Source: an uncultured Prevotellaceae bacterium (GTDB taxonomy: Bacteria > Bacteroidota > Bacteroidia > Bacteroidales > Bacteroidaceae). From it: DNA of 36,319 nucleotides. The notes beneath the pieces were generated by a model. That model was not told the DNA's origin. It searched no databases and saw only the letters and a list, made by a program, of their open reading frames with translations. Of the stretch, positions 1 through 7,309 are shown piece after piece. The translations under genes and the position numbers were made by a program. The DNA lies in the NCBI GenBank assembly GCA_946185285.1, contig CAMHIS010000022.1, positions 1 to 36,319 on the forward strand, written 5' to 3'. Position 1 is the first letter of the stretch; each line of letters begins with the position of its first letter.

Positions 1-187
1 CCACCACAAACTGCTTCAGCCGCTTGTGGGCGTGCCCTCCCCTACTCTCACCTCCGGGCACATCATAGACCCAGTAGGCCCGCTTGATGTCGAACGGCAC
101 CATCGACTGCGCCTCGGCAAACGTCAGGTTGCCGCGAGGGTCGGTAATCTTGGGGAGGTCTATCAACTTAATGTCTAAGGTCGGCAT
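1..187 (-). CDS. FdtA/WxcM-like sugar 3,4-ketoisomerase, N-terminal part (cut by window edge)
   Basis: The first 62 residues are visible and the rest lies beyond the window edge. They contain [14 protein letters not shown], the stretch [20 protein letters not shown], and [12 protein letters not shown], which is the typical cupin start of dTDP-4-keto-6-deoxyhexose 3,4-ketoisomerases of the FdtA/WxcM type. The GHAH histidines belong to the family's active-site region. Such enzymes convert a dTDP-4-keto-6-deoxyglucose into a 3-keto sugar that is then aminated for O-antigen or exopolysaccharide. The ATG at 185-187 lies inside the end of purT (20-bp overlap). rfbB, which makes the dTDP-4-keto substrate, is two genes upstream on the same strand. 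The exact isomer made cannot be told from this fragment. Confidence 0.85.
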   Translation of the reverse strand, partial: MPTLDIKLIDLPKITDPRGNLTFAEAQSMVPFDIKRAYWVYDVPGGESRGGHAHKRLKQFVV

Positions 188-1373
188 AAGGATCGGTTCC
201 AAGAACGGTTTTTGCCAGTCGCTTAGCTTTGTCACGAAGGGCAGTCACGTCGTCAGTAGGTTCGCCGTAGCAGAGCACGACACCCATGCGGCGACCCTTG
301 TGGGCCTCGGGCTTGCCGAAGATGCGGATGCGGGTGCGGTCTTCTTGCAGAGCGGTCTCCAGGTTGTAAGGCAGCAACGAACGGTCAACAGGCGTAGAGG
401 CCTCCGTCGGCGACAGGATAACCGCCGAGGCTCCGGCATGCTCCAGATGAATGCCAGCGATGGGCAGACCAAGAACAGCGCGCAGATGGAGCTCGAACTC
501 CGAGAGGTTGATGGTGTGGCCCAACGTCACCATACCTGTATCGTGGGGACGCGGACTTAACTCGCTGAAAATCACCTCGCCCTGCTTCGTCAAGAAGAAC
601 TCAACGCCCCAGATGCCGGCTCCCGTCAGGGCGCGCGTCACCTTGTCGGCCATCATCTGAGCCTGCTTCAGAGCCTCGTCCGAAATCTTGTAGGGCTGCC
701 ACGACTCACGATAATCGCCCGACTTCTGCACGTGCCCGATAGGCGGACAGAACAGCGTGGGCCAGCCGTGCTGTTGGGTGACGGTGAGCAGCGTGAACTC
801 GGAGTCGAAGTCGATGAACTCCTCGATGATGACTTCCTTCACGTCGCCACGCGAGCCTTCCATTGCCTCGCGGAAAGCGGTTTCAAGCTCGCCCTCGTTG
901 TAGACGTAGCTCTGACCGTGACCCGACGACGACATCAGGGGCTTCACCACGCAGGGGAACCCGATTTCGTCAGCCGCAGCCTTGAACTCCTCAAAGGTTT
1001 TGGCGTAGAAGTACTTAGCCGTGCGCAGGCCCAGCTCCTTAGCAGCCAGGTCGCGGATGGCGCGGCGGTTCATGGTGTAGTTGACGGCACGGGCCGACGG
1101 CACCACCTGAATGCCCTGCTCCTCAAACTTAAACAGCCGCTCAGTGCGGATGGCCTCAATCTCGGGCACGATGATGTCGGGCTTGTGCTTGTTGACAACT
1201 GCTTCGAGGGCATCGCCGTCGAGCATTGAAAAGACCTCGCGCTCGTCAGCCACCTGCATGGCCGGCGCATTATCGTAGCGGTCGCAAGCTATTACATACT
1301 GGCCAGCCCTCATGGCGGCAATTACAAACTCCTTGCCCAGTTCGCCTGAGCCTAACAAAAGTATCTTTTTCAT
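168..1373 (-). CDS. purT: Formate-dependent phosphoribosylglycinamide formyltransferase (PurT)
   Basis: The protein has 401 aa, the usual length for PurT. It shows GSGELGKE (residues 8-15) at the N-terminal nucleotide-type fold, [14 protein letters not shown] (142-155) of the ATP-grasp domain, and [15 protein letters not shown] (266-280), a PurT signature. PurT joins formate to glycinamide ribonucleotide using ATP, which is step three of purine synthesis, in the cytoplasm. Its ATG overlaps the stop of the DUF559 gene as ATGA, so translation is probably coupled. A GC-rich palindromic repeat (1378-1416) lies immediately upstream of the start codon and forms the last codons of the upstream gene. 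It overlaps the following isomerase gene by 20 bp. Confidence 0.96.
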   Translation of the reverse strand: MKKILLLGSGELGKEFVIAAMRAGQYVIACDRYDNAPAMQVADEREVFSMLDGDALEAVVNKHKPDIIVPEIEAIRTERLFKFEEQGIQVVPSARAVNYTMNRRAIRDLAAKELGLRTAKYFYAKTFEEFKAAADEIGFPCVVKPLMSSSGHGQSYVYNEGELETAFREAMEGSRGDVKEVIIEEFIDFDSEFTLLTVTQQHGWPTLFCPPIGHVQKSGDYRESWQPYKISDEALKQAQMMADKVTRALTGAGIWGVEFFLTKQGEVIFSELSPRPHDTGMVTLGHTINLSEFELHLRAVLGLPIAGIHLEHAGASAVILSPTEASTPVDRSLLPYNLETALQEDRTRIRIFGKPEAHKGRRMGVVLCYGEPTDDVTALRDKAKRLAKTVLGTDPYADLRH

Positions 1374-1960
1374 AGAGCCTCCCCAAGCCCCTCCGAAGGA
1401 GGGGGTGTTTGGTTACATAATTTACGACAAGTATCCCCAAATTCCTCCGAAGGAGGGGATATTTGGTTGCTTGTTTTTTGGATTAATGATTTTATTATTT
1501 TTGACATGACGGATTCAATATCCGTTTCGACTTCTTGATTAGTAACTCTGATGACCCTAAAGCCTTTCCCCTGGAGGTATCTTGTGCGCTCAGCATCCAA
1601 CAACTGCTGTTCTGGAGTGGAATGATACTCACCATCCACCTCGATAATCAGATGATTCTTGAGCGACACAAAGTCGGCAATATACATACCTATAACATGC
1701 TGCCGACGAAAACGCACCCCAAGTCGATTGCCATGAAGTTGTTCCCAAAGAGTCTGCTCGGCAACGGTCATCTCCTTCCGGTTCTTGATGGCGTTGTTTT
1801 CAACAGTAGTATAAGCCTGAGCGTCAGCAGTAGCCCAGCGAGGAAGAGAAGAAGAAGCAGGCACTCCCAAGCCCTCCCGAAGGGAGGGATGTTTGGTTAC
1901 CTGTTTTGGGGTTGAAGAGCGTTGAGGAACGAAGTCCTGCAAATCTACAACTTTTTTCAT
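1370..1960 (-). CDS. DUF559 protein (Vsr-like PD-(D/E)xK nuclease fold) with repeat-encoded tails
   Basis: The core, about residues 57-160, is a DUF559 domain: [18 protein letters not shown], then [20 protein letters not shown], with D96, E107 and D109 where the family has its nuclease-type acidic residues, and a hydrophobic GFRVIRVT strand. DUF559 is related to very-short-patch-repair endonucleases; its biological role is not established. Outside the core the protein is largely made of palindromic-repeat peptides: residues 21-34 ([13 protein letters not shown]) come from the repeat at 1862-1900, and residues about 166-176 and 184-195 come from two tandem copies at 1432-1470 and 1378-1416. 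The ATG at 1958-1960 is the only good start before the core. The stop overlaps purT as ATGA. It lies between rfbB and purT, where it has no obvious pathway role. Confidence 0.85.
   Translation of the reverse strand: MKKVVDLQDFVPQRSSTPKQVTKHPSLREGLGVPASSSLPRWATADAQAYTTVENNAIKNRKEMTVAEQTLWEQLHGNRLGVRFRRQHVIGMYIADFVSLKNHLIIEVDGEYHSTPEQQLLDAERTRYLQGKGFRVIRVTNQEVETDIESVMSKIIKSLIQKTSNQISPPSEEFGDTCRKLCNQTPPPSEGLGEAL
1378..1416. repeat. GC-rich palindromic repeat, type A copy 1
   Basis: The stem halves CCCCTCC and GGAGGGG flank a GAA loop, preceded by CCTCCCCAAG and followed by TGTTTGGTTAC. It encodes the [11 protein letters not shown] end of the DUF559 protein and abuts the purT start codon. Confidence 0.9.
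1432..1470. repeat. GC-rich palindromic repeat, type A copy 2 (degenerate, tandem)
   Basis: This is a diverged copy in the same orientation as copy 1, 15 bp from it, with CCTCC-GAA-GGAGG at its centre and ATATTTGGTTGC after it. It is translated as [11 protein letters not shown] in the DUF559 protein. Confidence 0.8.
1862..1900. repeat. GC-rich palindromic repeat, type B copy 3
   Basis: The centre is CCAAGCCCTCCC-GAA-GGGAGGG followed by ATGTTTGGTTAC. It lies inside the DUF559 reading frame and encodes [14 protein letters not shown] near the N-terminus. It faces copy 4 head to head across about 90 bp. Confidence 0.9.
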
Positions 1961-1990
1961 TCTATCTTGCTTCCTTTCTACCTCTTTATC

Positions 1991-2030
1991 TATCTAAACA
2001 CCCCCTCCTTCGGAGGGGCTTGGGGAGGCC
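1991..2030. repeat. GC-rich palindromic repeat, type A copy 4 (reverse orientation)
   Basis: It reads TATCTAAACACCCCCTCC-TTC-GGAGGGGCTTGGGGAGGCC, the reverse of copy 1 with a TATCTA flank. It directly abuts the rfbB stop codon at 2031-2033, so it lies in the rfbB-DUF559 gap. Confidence 0.9.
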
Positions 2031-3212
2031 TTAGCGGTTGTTGTACATCTTCTCGTAATACTTCTGGTAGTCGCCAGAGGTCACGTTGTCGAGCCAATCT
2101 TGGTTGTCCAAGTACCAGCGGACGGTCTTCTCTATTCCTTCTTCGAACTGCAACGAGGGTTCCCAGCCAAGTTCCTTCTGCAACTTGCTGGAATCGATGG
2201 CATAGCGCAAATCGTGGCCGGCACGGTCGGTGACGAAGGTGATGAGATCCATGTCCTCGCCCTCCTTACGTCCCAACAGGCGGTCAACGGTCTTGATGAG
2301 CACGCGGATGATGTCGATGTTCTTCCACTCGTTGAAGCCTCCGATGTTGTAGGTGTCGGCAATCTTGCCCTTGTGCAAAATCAGGTCGATGGCACGGGCA
2401 TGGTCCTCGACGAAGAGCCAGTCGCGCACGTTCTCGCCCTTGCCGTAGACGGGCAGCGGCTTGCGATGACGGATGTTGTTGATAAACAACGGTATCAGCT
2501 TCTCAGGGAACTGATAGGGGCCGTAGTTGTTCGAGCAGTTGGTCACGATGACGGGCATGCCGTACGTGTCGTGGAAAGCACGTACAAAGTGGTCGCTGCT
2601 GGCTTTCGAGGCACTATAAGGCGAGTGCGGATTATACTTCGTGCTCTCCAAGAAGAACTTGTCGCCGTATGCCAGATGGTGCTCAGCACTGGAAGCCGTT
2701 GTCGTGAACGGCGGCTCAATGCCCTCTGGGTGCGTCAGTTCGAGTGCGCCATACACCTCGTCGGTTGAGATGTGGTAGAAGCGTTTGCCCTCATACTTCT
2801 CAGGCAGGCTCTCCCAGTAGAGCTTGGCTGCCTGCAACAGGCTCAGCGTACCCATCACGTTGGTCTTGGCAAACGTGAAGGGGTCCTTGATGGAGCGGTC
2901 CACGTGGCTCTCGGCTGCGAGGTGTATGATGCCGTCGACCTTCTTCTCCTGCATCAGCTTCAGAAAAGCGTCGAAGTCGCAGATGTCCATCTTCACAAAC
3001 TCGTAGTTCGGACGGTCTTCGATGTCCTTCAGGTTAGCCAGGTTGCCGGCATACGTCAGCTTGTCGAGGTTGATGATGTGGTAGTCGGGATACTTGTTCA
3101 CAAACAGGCGCACCACATGGCTACCTATGAAGCCGGCGCCGCCGGTGATGACGATGGTAGGCCCACCCAAGCCCTCCCGAAGGGAGGGATGTTGATTAGT
3201 TAAATTGCTCAT
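2031..3212 (-). CDS. rfbB: dTDP-glucose 4,6-dehydratase (RfbB/RmlB)
   Basis: This 393-aa extended short-chain dehydrogenase makes dTDP-4-keto-6-deoxyglucose from dTDP-glucose, the branch point to rhamnose and to 3-amino-6-deoxy sugars. It has GGAGFIG for NAD (residues 24-30), STDE (148-151) and YSASK (198-202), all expected in RmlB. The family normally begins a few residues before the TIVITGG strand. Here it starts MSNLTNQ followed by [11 protein letters not shown], about 11 residues encoded by a palindromic repeat at 3161-3199, so the N-terminus was rebuilt by the repeat without loss of frame. The ATG at 3210-3212 is the only one before the core. It is probably in one transcriptional direction with yfcE upstream and purT and the isomerase downstream. 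Confidence 0.96.
   Translation of the reverse strand: MSNLTNQHPSLREGLGGPTIVITGGAGFIGSHVVRLFVNKYPDYHIINLDKLTYAGNLANLKDIEDRPNYEFVKMDICDFDAFLKLMQEKKVDGIIHLAAESHVDRSIKDPFTFAKTNVMGTLSLLQAAKLYWESLPEKYEGKRFYHISTDEVYGALELTHPEGIEPPFTTTASSAEHHLAYGDKFFLESTKYNPHSPYSASKASSDHFVRAFHDTYGMPVIVTNCSNNYGPYQFPEKLIPLFINNIRHRKPLPVYGKGENVRDWLFVEDHARAIDLILHKGKIADTYNIGGFNEWKNIDIIRVLIKTVDRLLGRKEGEDMDLITFVTDRAGHDLRYAIDSSKLQKELGWEPSLQFEEGIEKTVRWYLDNQDWLDNVTSGDYQKYYEKMYNNR
3161..3199. repeat. GC-rich palindromic repeat, type B copy 5
   Basis: GCCCACCCAAGCCCTCCC-GAA-GGGAGGGATGTTGATTAG. It is translated as [12 protein letters not shown] at the RfbB N-terminus. It faces copy 6 head to head about 57 bp away, across the rfbB start and the rfbB-yfcE gap. 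Confidence 0.9.
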
Positions 3213-3255
3213 ATTTCAATCATTTAATTTTTCCATTTCATTCCGCCCCATCATG

Positions 3256-3296
3256 TATCTAAACACCCCCTCCTTGGGAGGGGCTTGGGGAGGCCT
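3256..3296. repeat. GC-rich palindromic repeat, type A copy 6 (reverse orientation)
   Basis: TATCTAAACACCCCCTCC-TTG-GGAGGGGCTTGGGGAGGCC. It encodes the last residues of YfcE (ASPSPSQGGGV) and also supplies its TAG stop codon. Confidence 0.9.
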
Positions 3297-3780
3297 TCAG
3301 CGTTATTACTTCCAAATCCTTAAATTCGCGACCGTCGATGGTCAGCCGCACCAGCGTGCGCTCAGGGTGCCAGCCCTGAATGCCAGCTGCTCCCGGATTG
3401 ATGTGCAGCAACCCCAGCGTCTTGTCGTACTTCACCTTTAATATATGACTATGCCCGGCTATGAACAGCTGAGGCGGGTTGGCAAAGAGCGTCGAGCGGA
3501 TGCTGGCGTCATAATTGCCGGGATAGCCACCAATATGCTTGATGAGCACGTCCACGTCCTCGCACTTGAAGCGGTTCAGTTCGCGGTACATCAGCCGCAG
3601 GTCGCCGCCGTCGCAGTTGCCGTAGACGGCACGCAGCGGACGGAAAGCCGCCAACTTTTCAGCAACCTCCACACTACCGATATCACCTGCATGCCATATT
3701 TCGTCGCACGGCTCGAAGTAGTGCAGATACTTCTCATCCCAATAGGCGTGGGTATCGCTCAGTATACCGATTCTCTTCAT
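3259..3780 (-). CDS. YfcE/MJ0936-family metallophosphodiesterase
   Basis: The 173-aa protein carries the calcineurin-like phosphoesterase motifs in order: SDTH (D9, H11), HAGD (D33), GNCD (N55), a histidine near residue 82, and GHSH (H110, H112). These residues bind the two metal ions that cleave phosphodiester bonds. Family members such as E. coli YfcE act on small artificial phosphodiesters, and their natural substrate is unclear. The last ten residues (SPSPSQGGGV) and the stop codon come from a palindromic repeat. The start overlaps the stop of the upstream cytidylate-kinase-like gene as ATGA, which points to translational coupling. Confidence 0.93.
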   Translation of the reverse strand: MKRIGILSDTHAYWDEKYLHYFEPCDEIWHAGDIGSVEVAEKLAAFRPLRAVYGNCDGGDLRLMYRELNRFKCEDVDVLIKHIGGYPGNYDASIRSTLFANPPQLFIAGHSHILKVKYDKTLGLLHINPGAAGIQGWHPERTLVRLTIDGREFKDLEVITLKASPSPSQGGGV

Positions 3781-4400
3781 AGCTCGAAACGTTTACGGAC
3801 AAAGTTGGCAATGAACTTTTCAGTTTCCATCAGTCCAAGTACTGAAGAGTCGATACATAAGTCATAGCTGGAGGCATGACCCCATTTCTTACCCGTATAA
3901 TAATTATAGTAGTCTGCACGCTTTGACTCTCCCTGCTCAATGAACCGTCGAGCTTCCTGAGATGTTTCGAAATGCTGCTTTGCAATCACCTGCTCAATAC
4001 GGAAATCCATAGAGGCAGTAATAAAGATGTTTACCACATCCTCACGGTCACGCAGCACATAGTCTGCACAGCGGCCTACGAAGACACAACTTCCCTCCTG
4101 GGCAGCCTTTATTATGGCTTCGCTCTGAAACTGAAAAAGGGTATCCTGTGAAAAGCCCTGACGCGTAAAGTCGGCACCGGCCATCGCATTAGGTATATGC
4201 AGGAACGACCTTAAGAAACTTTTGCGCTCGTCATGTTGCTCGAAAACGTGCTCAGAGAGTCCGCTTTCCTTCGCCGCCAGGTTCAATAGCTCGCGGTCAT
4301 AATATTTGGCTCCGAAATCGAGTGCCAACATGCGACCGACATCATGTCCTCCACTGCCCATCTGACGTCCGACGTTAATAATAATATGTCTATTTTCCAT
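3777..4400 (-). CDS. Cytidylate kinase-like family protein
   Basis: The 207-aa protein begins MENRHIIINVGRQMGSGGHD. The P-loop-like GRQMGSGGHDVG (residues 11-22) and the later FVGRCADYVL and SYDLCIDSS stretches are typical of the cytidylate kinase-like family that is common in Firmicutes and Bacteroidetes. Members are predicted nucleotide or small-molecule kinases but their substrate is not known. This is not the housekeeping Cmk. It overlaps the MATE gene by 11 bp upstream and yfcE by 4 bp downstream (ATGA), so these three genes are very probably one operon from the promoter at 5753-5760. Confidence 0.88.
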   Translation of the reverse strand: MENRHIIINVGRQMGSGGHDVGRMLALDFGAKYYDRELLNLAAKESGLSEHVFEQHDERKSFLRSFLHIPNAMAGADFTRQGFSQDTLFQFQSEAIIKAAQEGSCVFVGRCADYVLRDREDVVNIFITASMDFRIEQVIAKQHFETSQEARRFIEQGESKRADYYNYYTGKKWGHASSYDLCIDSSVLGLMETEKFIANFVRKRFEL

Positions 4401-5742
4401 AAGCCTTAAGTTTTCTAAGATACCAACACAGCAGGGGCCAAGTCATTGCAAACGAACCAAAATCGCTCACCGGCATGGAGTACCACACGCCGTCCAGCTG
4501 CCACCACAACGGCAACAGATAGGCCAGCGGCAGAAGTATGAGCAGCTGGCGCGTCAGCGAGAGGAAGATGCTGATTTTCACCTTGCCGATACACTGGAAG
4601 AAATTGGTGATAACGGCCTGCGAGGCGATGATGGGGAACACCAGCATGTCGAGACGGATACCACGTGCCGACATATCGAGCAGCGTCGGGTCGGTGGTGA
4701 AGATGCGGGCTATCTGCCACGGGAACAGCATGGCCAACGCCCAACCGACCAGCAGGATGGATGTTGCCACCGCAATGGCCAGCCAAAGGCAGCGCAGCAT
4801 GCGGTCGAACTTCTCGGCTCCGTAGTTATAGCCCACGATGGGCTGCATACCCTGCGTAACGCCCATGACGAACATGAAAAATACCATCGCCATCGAGTTG
4901 GCTATCGAGTAGGCGCCAACGGCCATGTCGCCGCCGTAGCGCACGAATTGGTTGTTCATAAAGATGACGATGATGCACGACGTAACGTTCATCAGGAACG
5001 GCGAGATGCCGATGGCGATGATGTTCTTCACCAACTGCGACTCCAGCCTGTAGATGCCCCGCTTCAGGTGAAGCAGCTCGCGCTTGTCGGAGAACACCCA
5101 CATCTGCCAGCACAGGGCCAACGTCTGCGAGGTAATGGTGGCCAAAGCTGCTCCGCGTATGCCCCAGCGGAACCACCACACGAAGGCCACGACCAACAGG
5201 ATGTTCATGCCGACGGTGAACAGCGTGGCATACATGGCGTGACGGGGCTTACCCGCCGCTCGCAACACGGCGTTCATGCCGAAGTACATGTGGGTAATCA
5301 TGTTGCCCAGCAGAATGATGATCATGAACTCGCGGGCATAGGGCAGCGTGGCATCGGAGGCGCCGAAGAAGCGGAGAATGGGGTTGAGGAACACCAGACA
5401 GACCACCATGAACAGGAAGCCCACAATCAGGTTCAGCGTCACCGTGTTGCCCAACAGGTGCTCTGCCGTCTTATAGTCCTTCTGCCCCAGTTTCACACTG
5501 ATACACGTTGAGGAGCCCACGCCGACGGCAGCGCCAAAGGCGGCACTCAGGTTCATGAACGGAAAGGTGATGCCCAAGCCGGCTATTGCCTCAGGGCCTA
5601 CCACCTGACCTATCATGGCCCGGTCGATGATATTATAGAGGCTCGAAGCGGTCATTGCCACGATGGCCGGCAAGGCATATTGCCACAGCAGACGGCCTAC
5701 AGGTTTGGTGCCCAGTTCGAGCGTTGCTTTCATATTATCCAT
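4390..5742 (-). CDS. MATE family efflux transporter
   Basis: The protein is about 450 aa with some twelve hydrophobic segments and the NorM/DinF-type start LWQYALPAIVAMTASSLYNI followed by DRAMIGQVVG. The second half has GVTQGMQPIVGYNYGAEKFD, the conserved MATE loop. MATE proteins are inner-membrane antiporters that export drugs or cationic compounds using Na+ or H+ gradients. An in-frame TTG at 5748 would add two residues, but the ATG at 5740-5742 is preferred. The -7 box at 5753-5760 leaves only about 10 nt before that ATG, so the mRNA leader is very short. It is the first gene of an operon with the kinase-like and yfcE genes. Confidence 0.93.
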   Translation of the reverse strand: MDNMKATLELGTKPVGRLLWQYALPAIVAMTASSLYNIIDRAMIGQVVGPEAIAGLGITFPFMNLSAAFGAAVGVGSSTCISVKLGQKDYKTAEHLLGNTVTLNLIVGFLFMVVCLVFLNPILRFFGASDATLPYAREFMIIILLGNMITHMYFGMNAVLRAAGKPRHAMYATLFTVGMNILLVVAFVWWFRWGIRGAALATITSQTLALCWQMWVFSDKRELLHLKRGIYRLESQLVKNIIAIGISPFLMNVTSCIIVIFMNNQFVRYGGDMAVGAYSIANSMAMVFFMFVMGVTQGMQPIVGYNYGAEKFDRMLRCLWLAIAVATSILLVGWALAMLFPWQIARIFTTDPTLLDMSARGIRLDMLVFPIIASQAVITNFFQCIGKVKISIFLSLTRQLLILLPLAYLLPLWWQLDGVWYSMPVSDFGSFAMTWPLLCWYLRKLKAYGK

Positions 5743-5752
5743 ATTCAACGTG

Positions 5753-5760
5753 CAAAATTA
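5753..5760 (-). promoter_or_regulatory. Bacteroidetes -7 box for the MATE operon
   Basis: Reads TAATTTTG on the minus strand, matching TAnnTTTG, 10 nt before the MATE ATG. It is back to back with the subtilase promoter. Confidence 0.65.
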
Positions 5761-5802
5761 CATTTTTTTCCGCATTCAGCCAAATTTTCCGAAAATAATT
5801 CT

Positions 5803-5810
5803 TACCTTTG
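5803..5810 (+). promoter_or_regulatory. Bacteroidetes -7 box for the subtilase gene
   Basis: TACCTTTG followed by CAC, a canonical match. Only 4 nt separate it from the GTG at 5815, which predicts a leaderless transcript. Confidence 0.7.
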
Positions 5811-5814
5811 CACT

Positions 5815-7269
5815 GTGATACGCATCTTTACCTTAATTATAGCCCTCCTGTGGGGCCTGGCCGGCCATGCTGCCACCAAGAAGAAATACCCTGGTGGCAA
5901 ACAATACATGTACCGGCTGACGCTGACCGACAAGCACGACTCGCCCTACTCGCTCGACCACCCCACCCGATGGCTCTCAAGCAAATCCGTAGAGCGCCGA
6001 CAGCGGCAGGGACTGGCTCTCGACTCAACCGACCTGCCCGTAACGCCGCGCTACCTGAAGGCCATCGGAGCCGTGAAGGGCGTCAGCATCGTCGCTCAGA
6101 GCCGATGGAACAACACCGTCGTGGCACGCACCGCCGACACGCTGACCGTTCAGCAGCTGCGACTGTTGCCCTTTGTCTGCAAGACCGAGCTGGTGTGGGT
6201 GTCGCCCGACTCCATTGAGAGAGAACTGCCACGATGGAACGTCCACGACCACTACAACCCCTGGGACTCGGTGAAGAACGAGCGCTACGGCTACGGCAAA
6301 GACCAGATTGAGGACCTCAACGGCGACAGTCTGCACGCCGCCAGCCTGCGCGGTAAGGGCATGACCATCGCCATCTTCGACGGCGGTTTCCAGAACGTCA
6401 ACCGCATTCCGGCATTCCGGCACACCCACATAGCAGGCACCCACGACTTTGTCTGGCACAACCCGCAGATTCCCCAACGCGACGAAGGCAACGACGACAT
6501 CTTCAACGGAGCTGATCACGGTACGCGTGTGCTGTCGGCTATGGCCGCCAACAGTCCGAAGGTGCTGGTTGGCACGGCCCCTGAAGCGCGCTACTGGCTG
6601 CTGCGCTGCGAAGACCAGACAACGGAGCAGCCCGTCGAGGAAGACTACTGGGCGATGGCTGCTGAGTTTGCCGACTCTGCCGGTGTCGACGTCATCAACA
6701 GCAGTCTGGGCTACAACGACTACGACGAGCCCCACCGCCAACTCCTGCTGAACGACCTCGACGGACAGTCGACGCTCATCTCGCGCACGGCCTCGATGCT
6801 GGCTGGCAAGGGCATCATCCTCGTCAACTCGGCCGGCAACACGGGCATGGGACCCTGGAAGAAGATCTGCGTGCCTGCCGATGCCCGCGAGATTCTGACC
6901 GTCGGAGCCCTGAACATTCACGGAACAAACGCCCCGTTCTCGTCGGTCGGACCTTCGCAGGACGGGCGGGTGAAGCCCGACGTCATGGCCATCGGCTCGC
7001 CGGCTGTGCTCATCTCTGGTCGCGGCTCGGTTGTCCGCGATATGGGCACATCGTTCTCTACGCCCGTCGTCTGCGGTCTCGTCGCCTGTCTGTGGCAGGC
7101 ATTCCCCAACAAGCGGGCCACCGATATCATCGACCTCGTCCGCAAAGCTTCCGACAACTATCTGACACCCAATAACATCTACGGCTACGGCAAGCCCGAC
7201 TTCTGGCTGGCGTATTTGATAGGGAAACAGCCCACCCAAGCCCTCCCAAAGGGAGGGATGTCTGAATAG
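5815..7269 (+). CDS. Secreted S8 (subtilisin-like) serine protease
   Basis: From the GTG at 5815 the protein has 484 aa. It starts with a signal peptide (IRIFTLIIALLWGLAGHA). A divergent N-terminal region precedes the peptidase S8 domain, with Asp in AIFDGG (D189), His in GADHGTRV (H235), the oxyanion Asn in NSAGN, and Ser in GTSFSTP (S413). It probably degrades proteins in the periplasm or outside the cell. The open frame extends upstream to 5680, but those codons have no signal character and overlap the opposing MATE start. The GTG is favoured because a strong -7 box ends 4 nt before it. The last residues ([10 protein letters not shown]) come from a palindromic repeat; the natural end is probably near the IGKQ before them. 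No sorting domain is seen at the C-terminus. Confidence 0.88.
   Translation: MIRIFTLIIALLWGLAGHAATKKKYPGGKQYMYRLTLTDKHDSPYSLDHPTRWLSSKSVERRQRQGLALDSTDLPVTPRYLKAIGAVKGVSIVAQSRWNNTVVARTADTLTVQQLRLLPFVCKTELVWVSPDSIERELPRWNVHDHYNPWDSVKNERYGYGKDQIEDLNGDSLHAASLRGKGMTIAIFDGGFQNVNRIPAFRHTHIAGTHDFVWHNPQIPQRDEGNDDIFNGADHGTRVLSAMAANSPKVLVGTAPEARYWLLRCEDQTTEQPVEEDYWAMAAEFADSAGVDVINSSLGYNDYDEPHRQLLLNDLDGQSTLISRTASMLAGKGIILVNSAGNTGMGPWKKICVPADAREILTVGALNIHGTNAPFSSVGPSQDGRVKPDVMAIGSPAVLISGRGSVVRDMGTSFSTPVVCGLVACLWQAFPNKRATDIIDLVRKASDNYLTPNNIYGYGKPDFWLAYLIGKQPTQALPKGGMSE
7228..7261. repeat. GC-rich palindromic repeat, type B copy 7
   Basis: CAGCCCACCCAAGCCCTCCC-AAA-GGGAGGGATGT. It is translated as [11 protein letters not shown] at the subtilase C-terminus. 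It faces copy 8 head to head about 70 bp away, across the subtilase-xseA junction. Confidence 0.9.
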
Positions 7270-7309
7270 ACAAGCCCCGCTATTGCAAATCACAAAACCA
7301 CCTGTGCAG

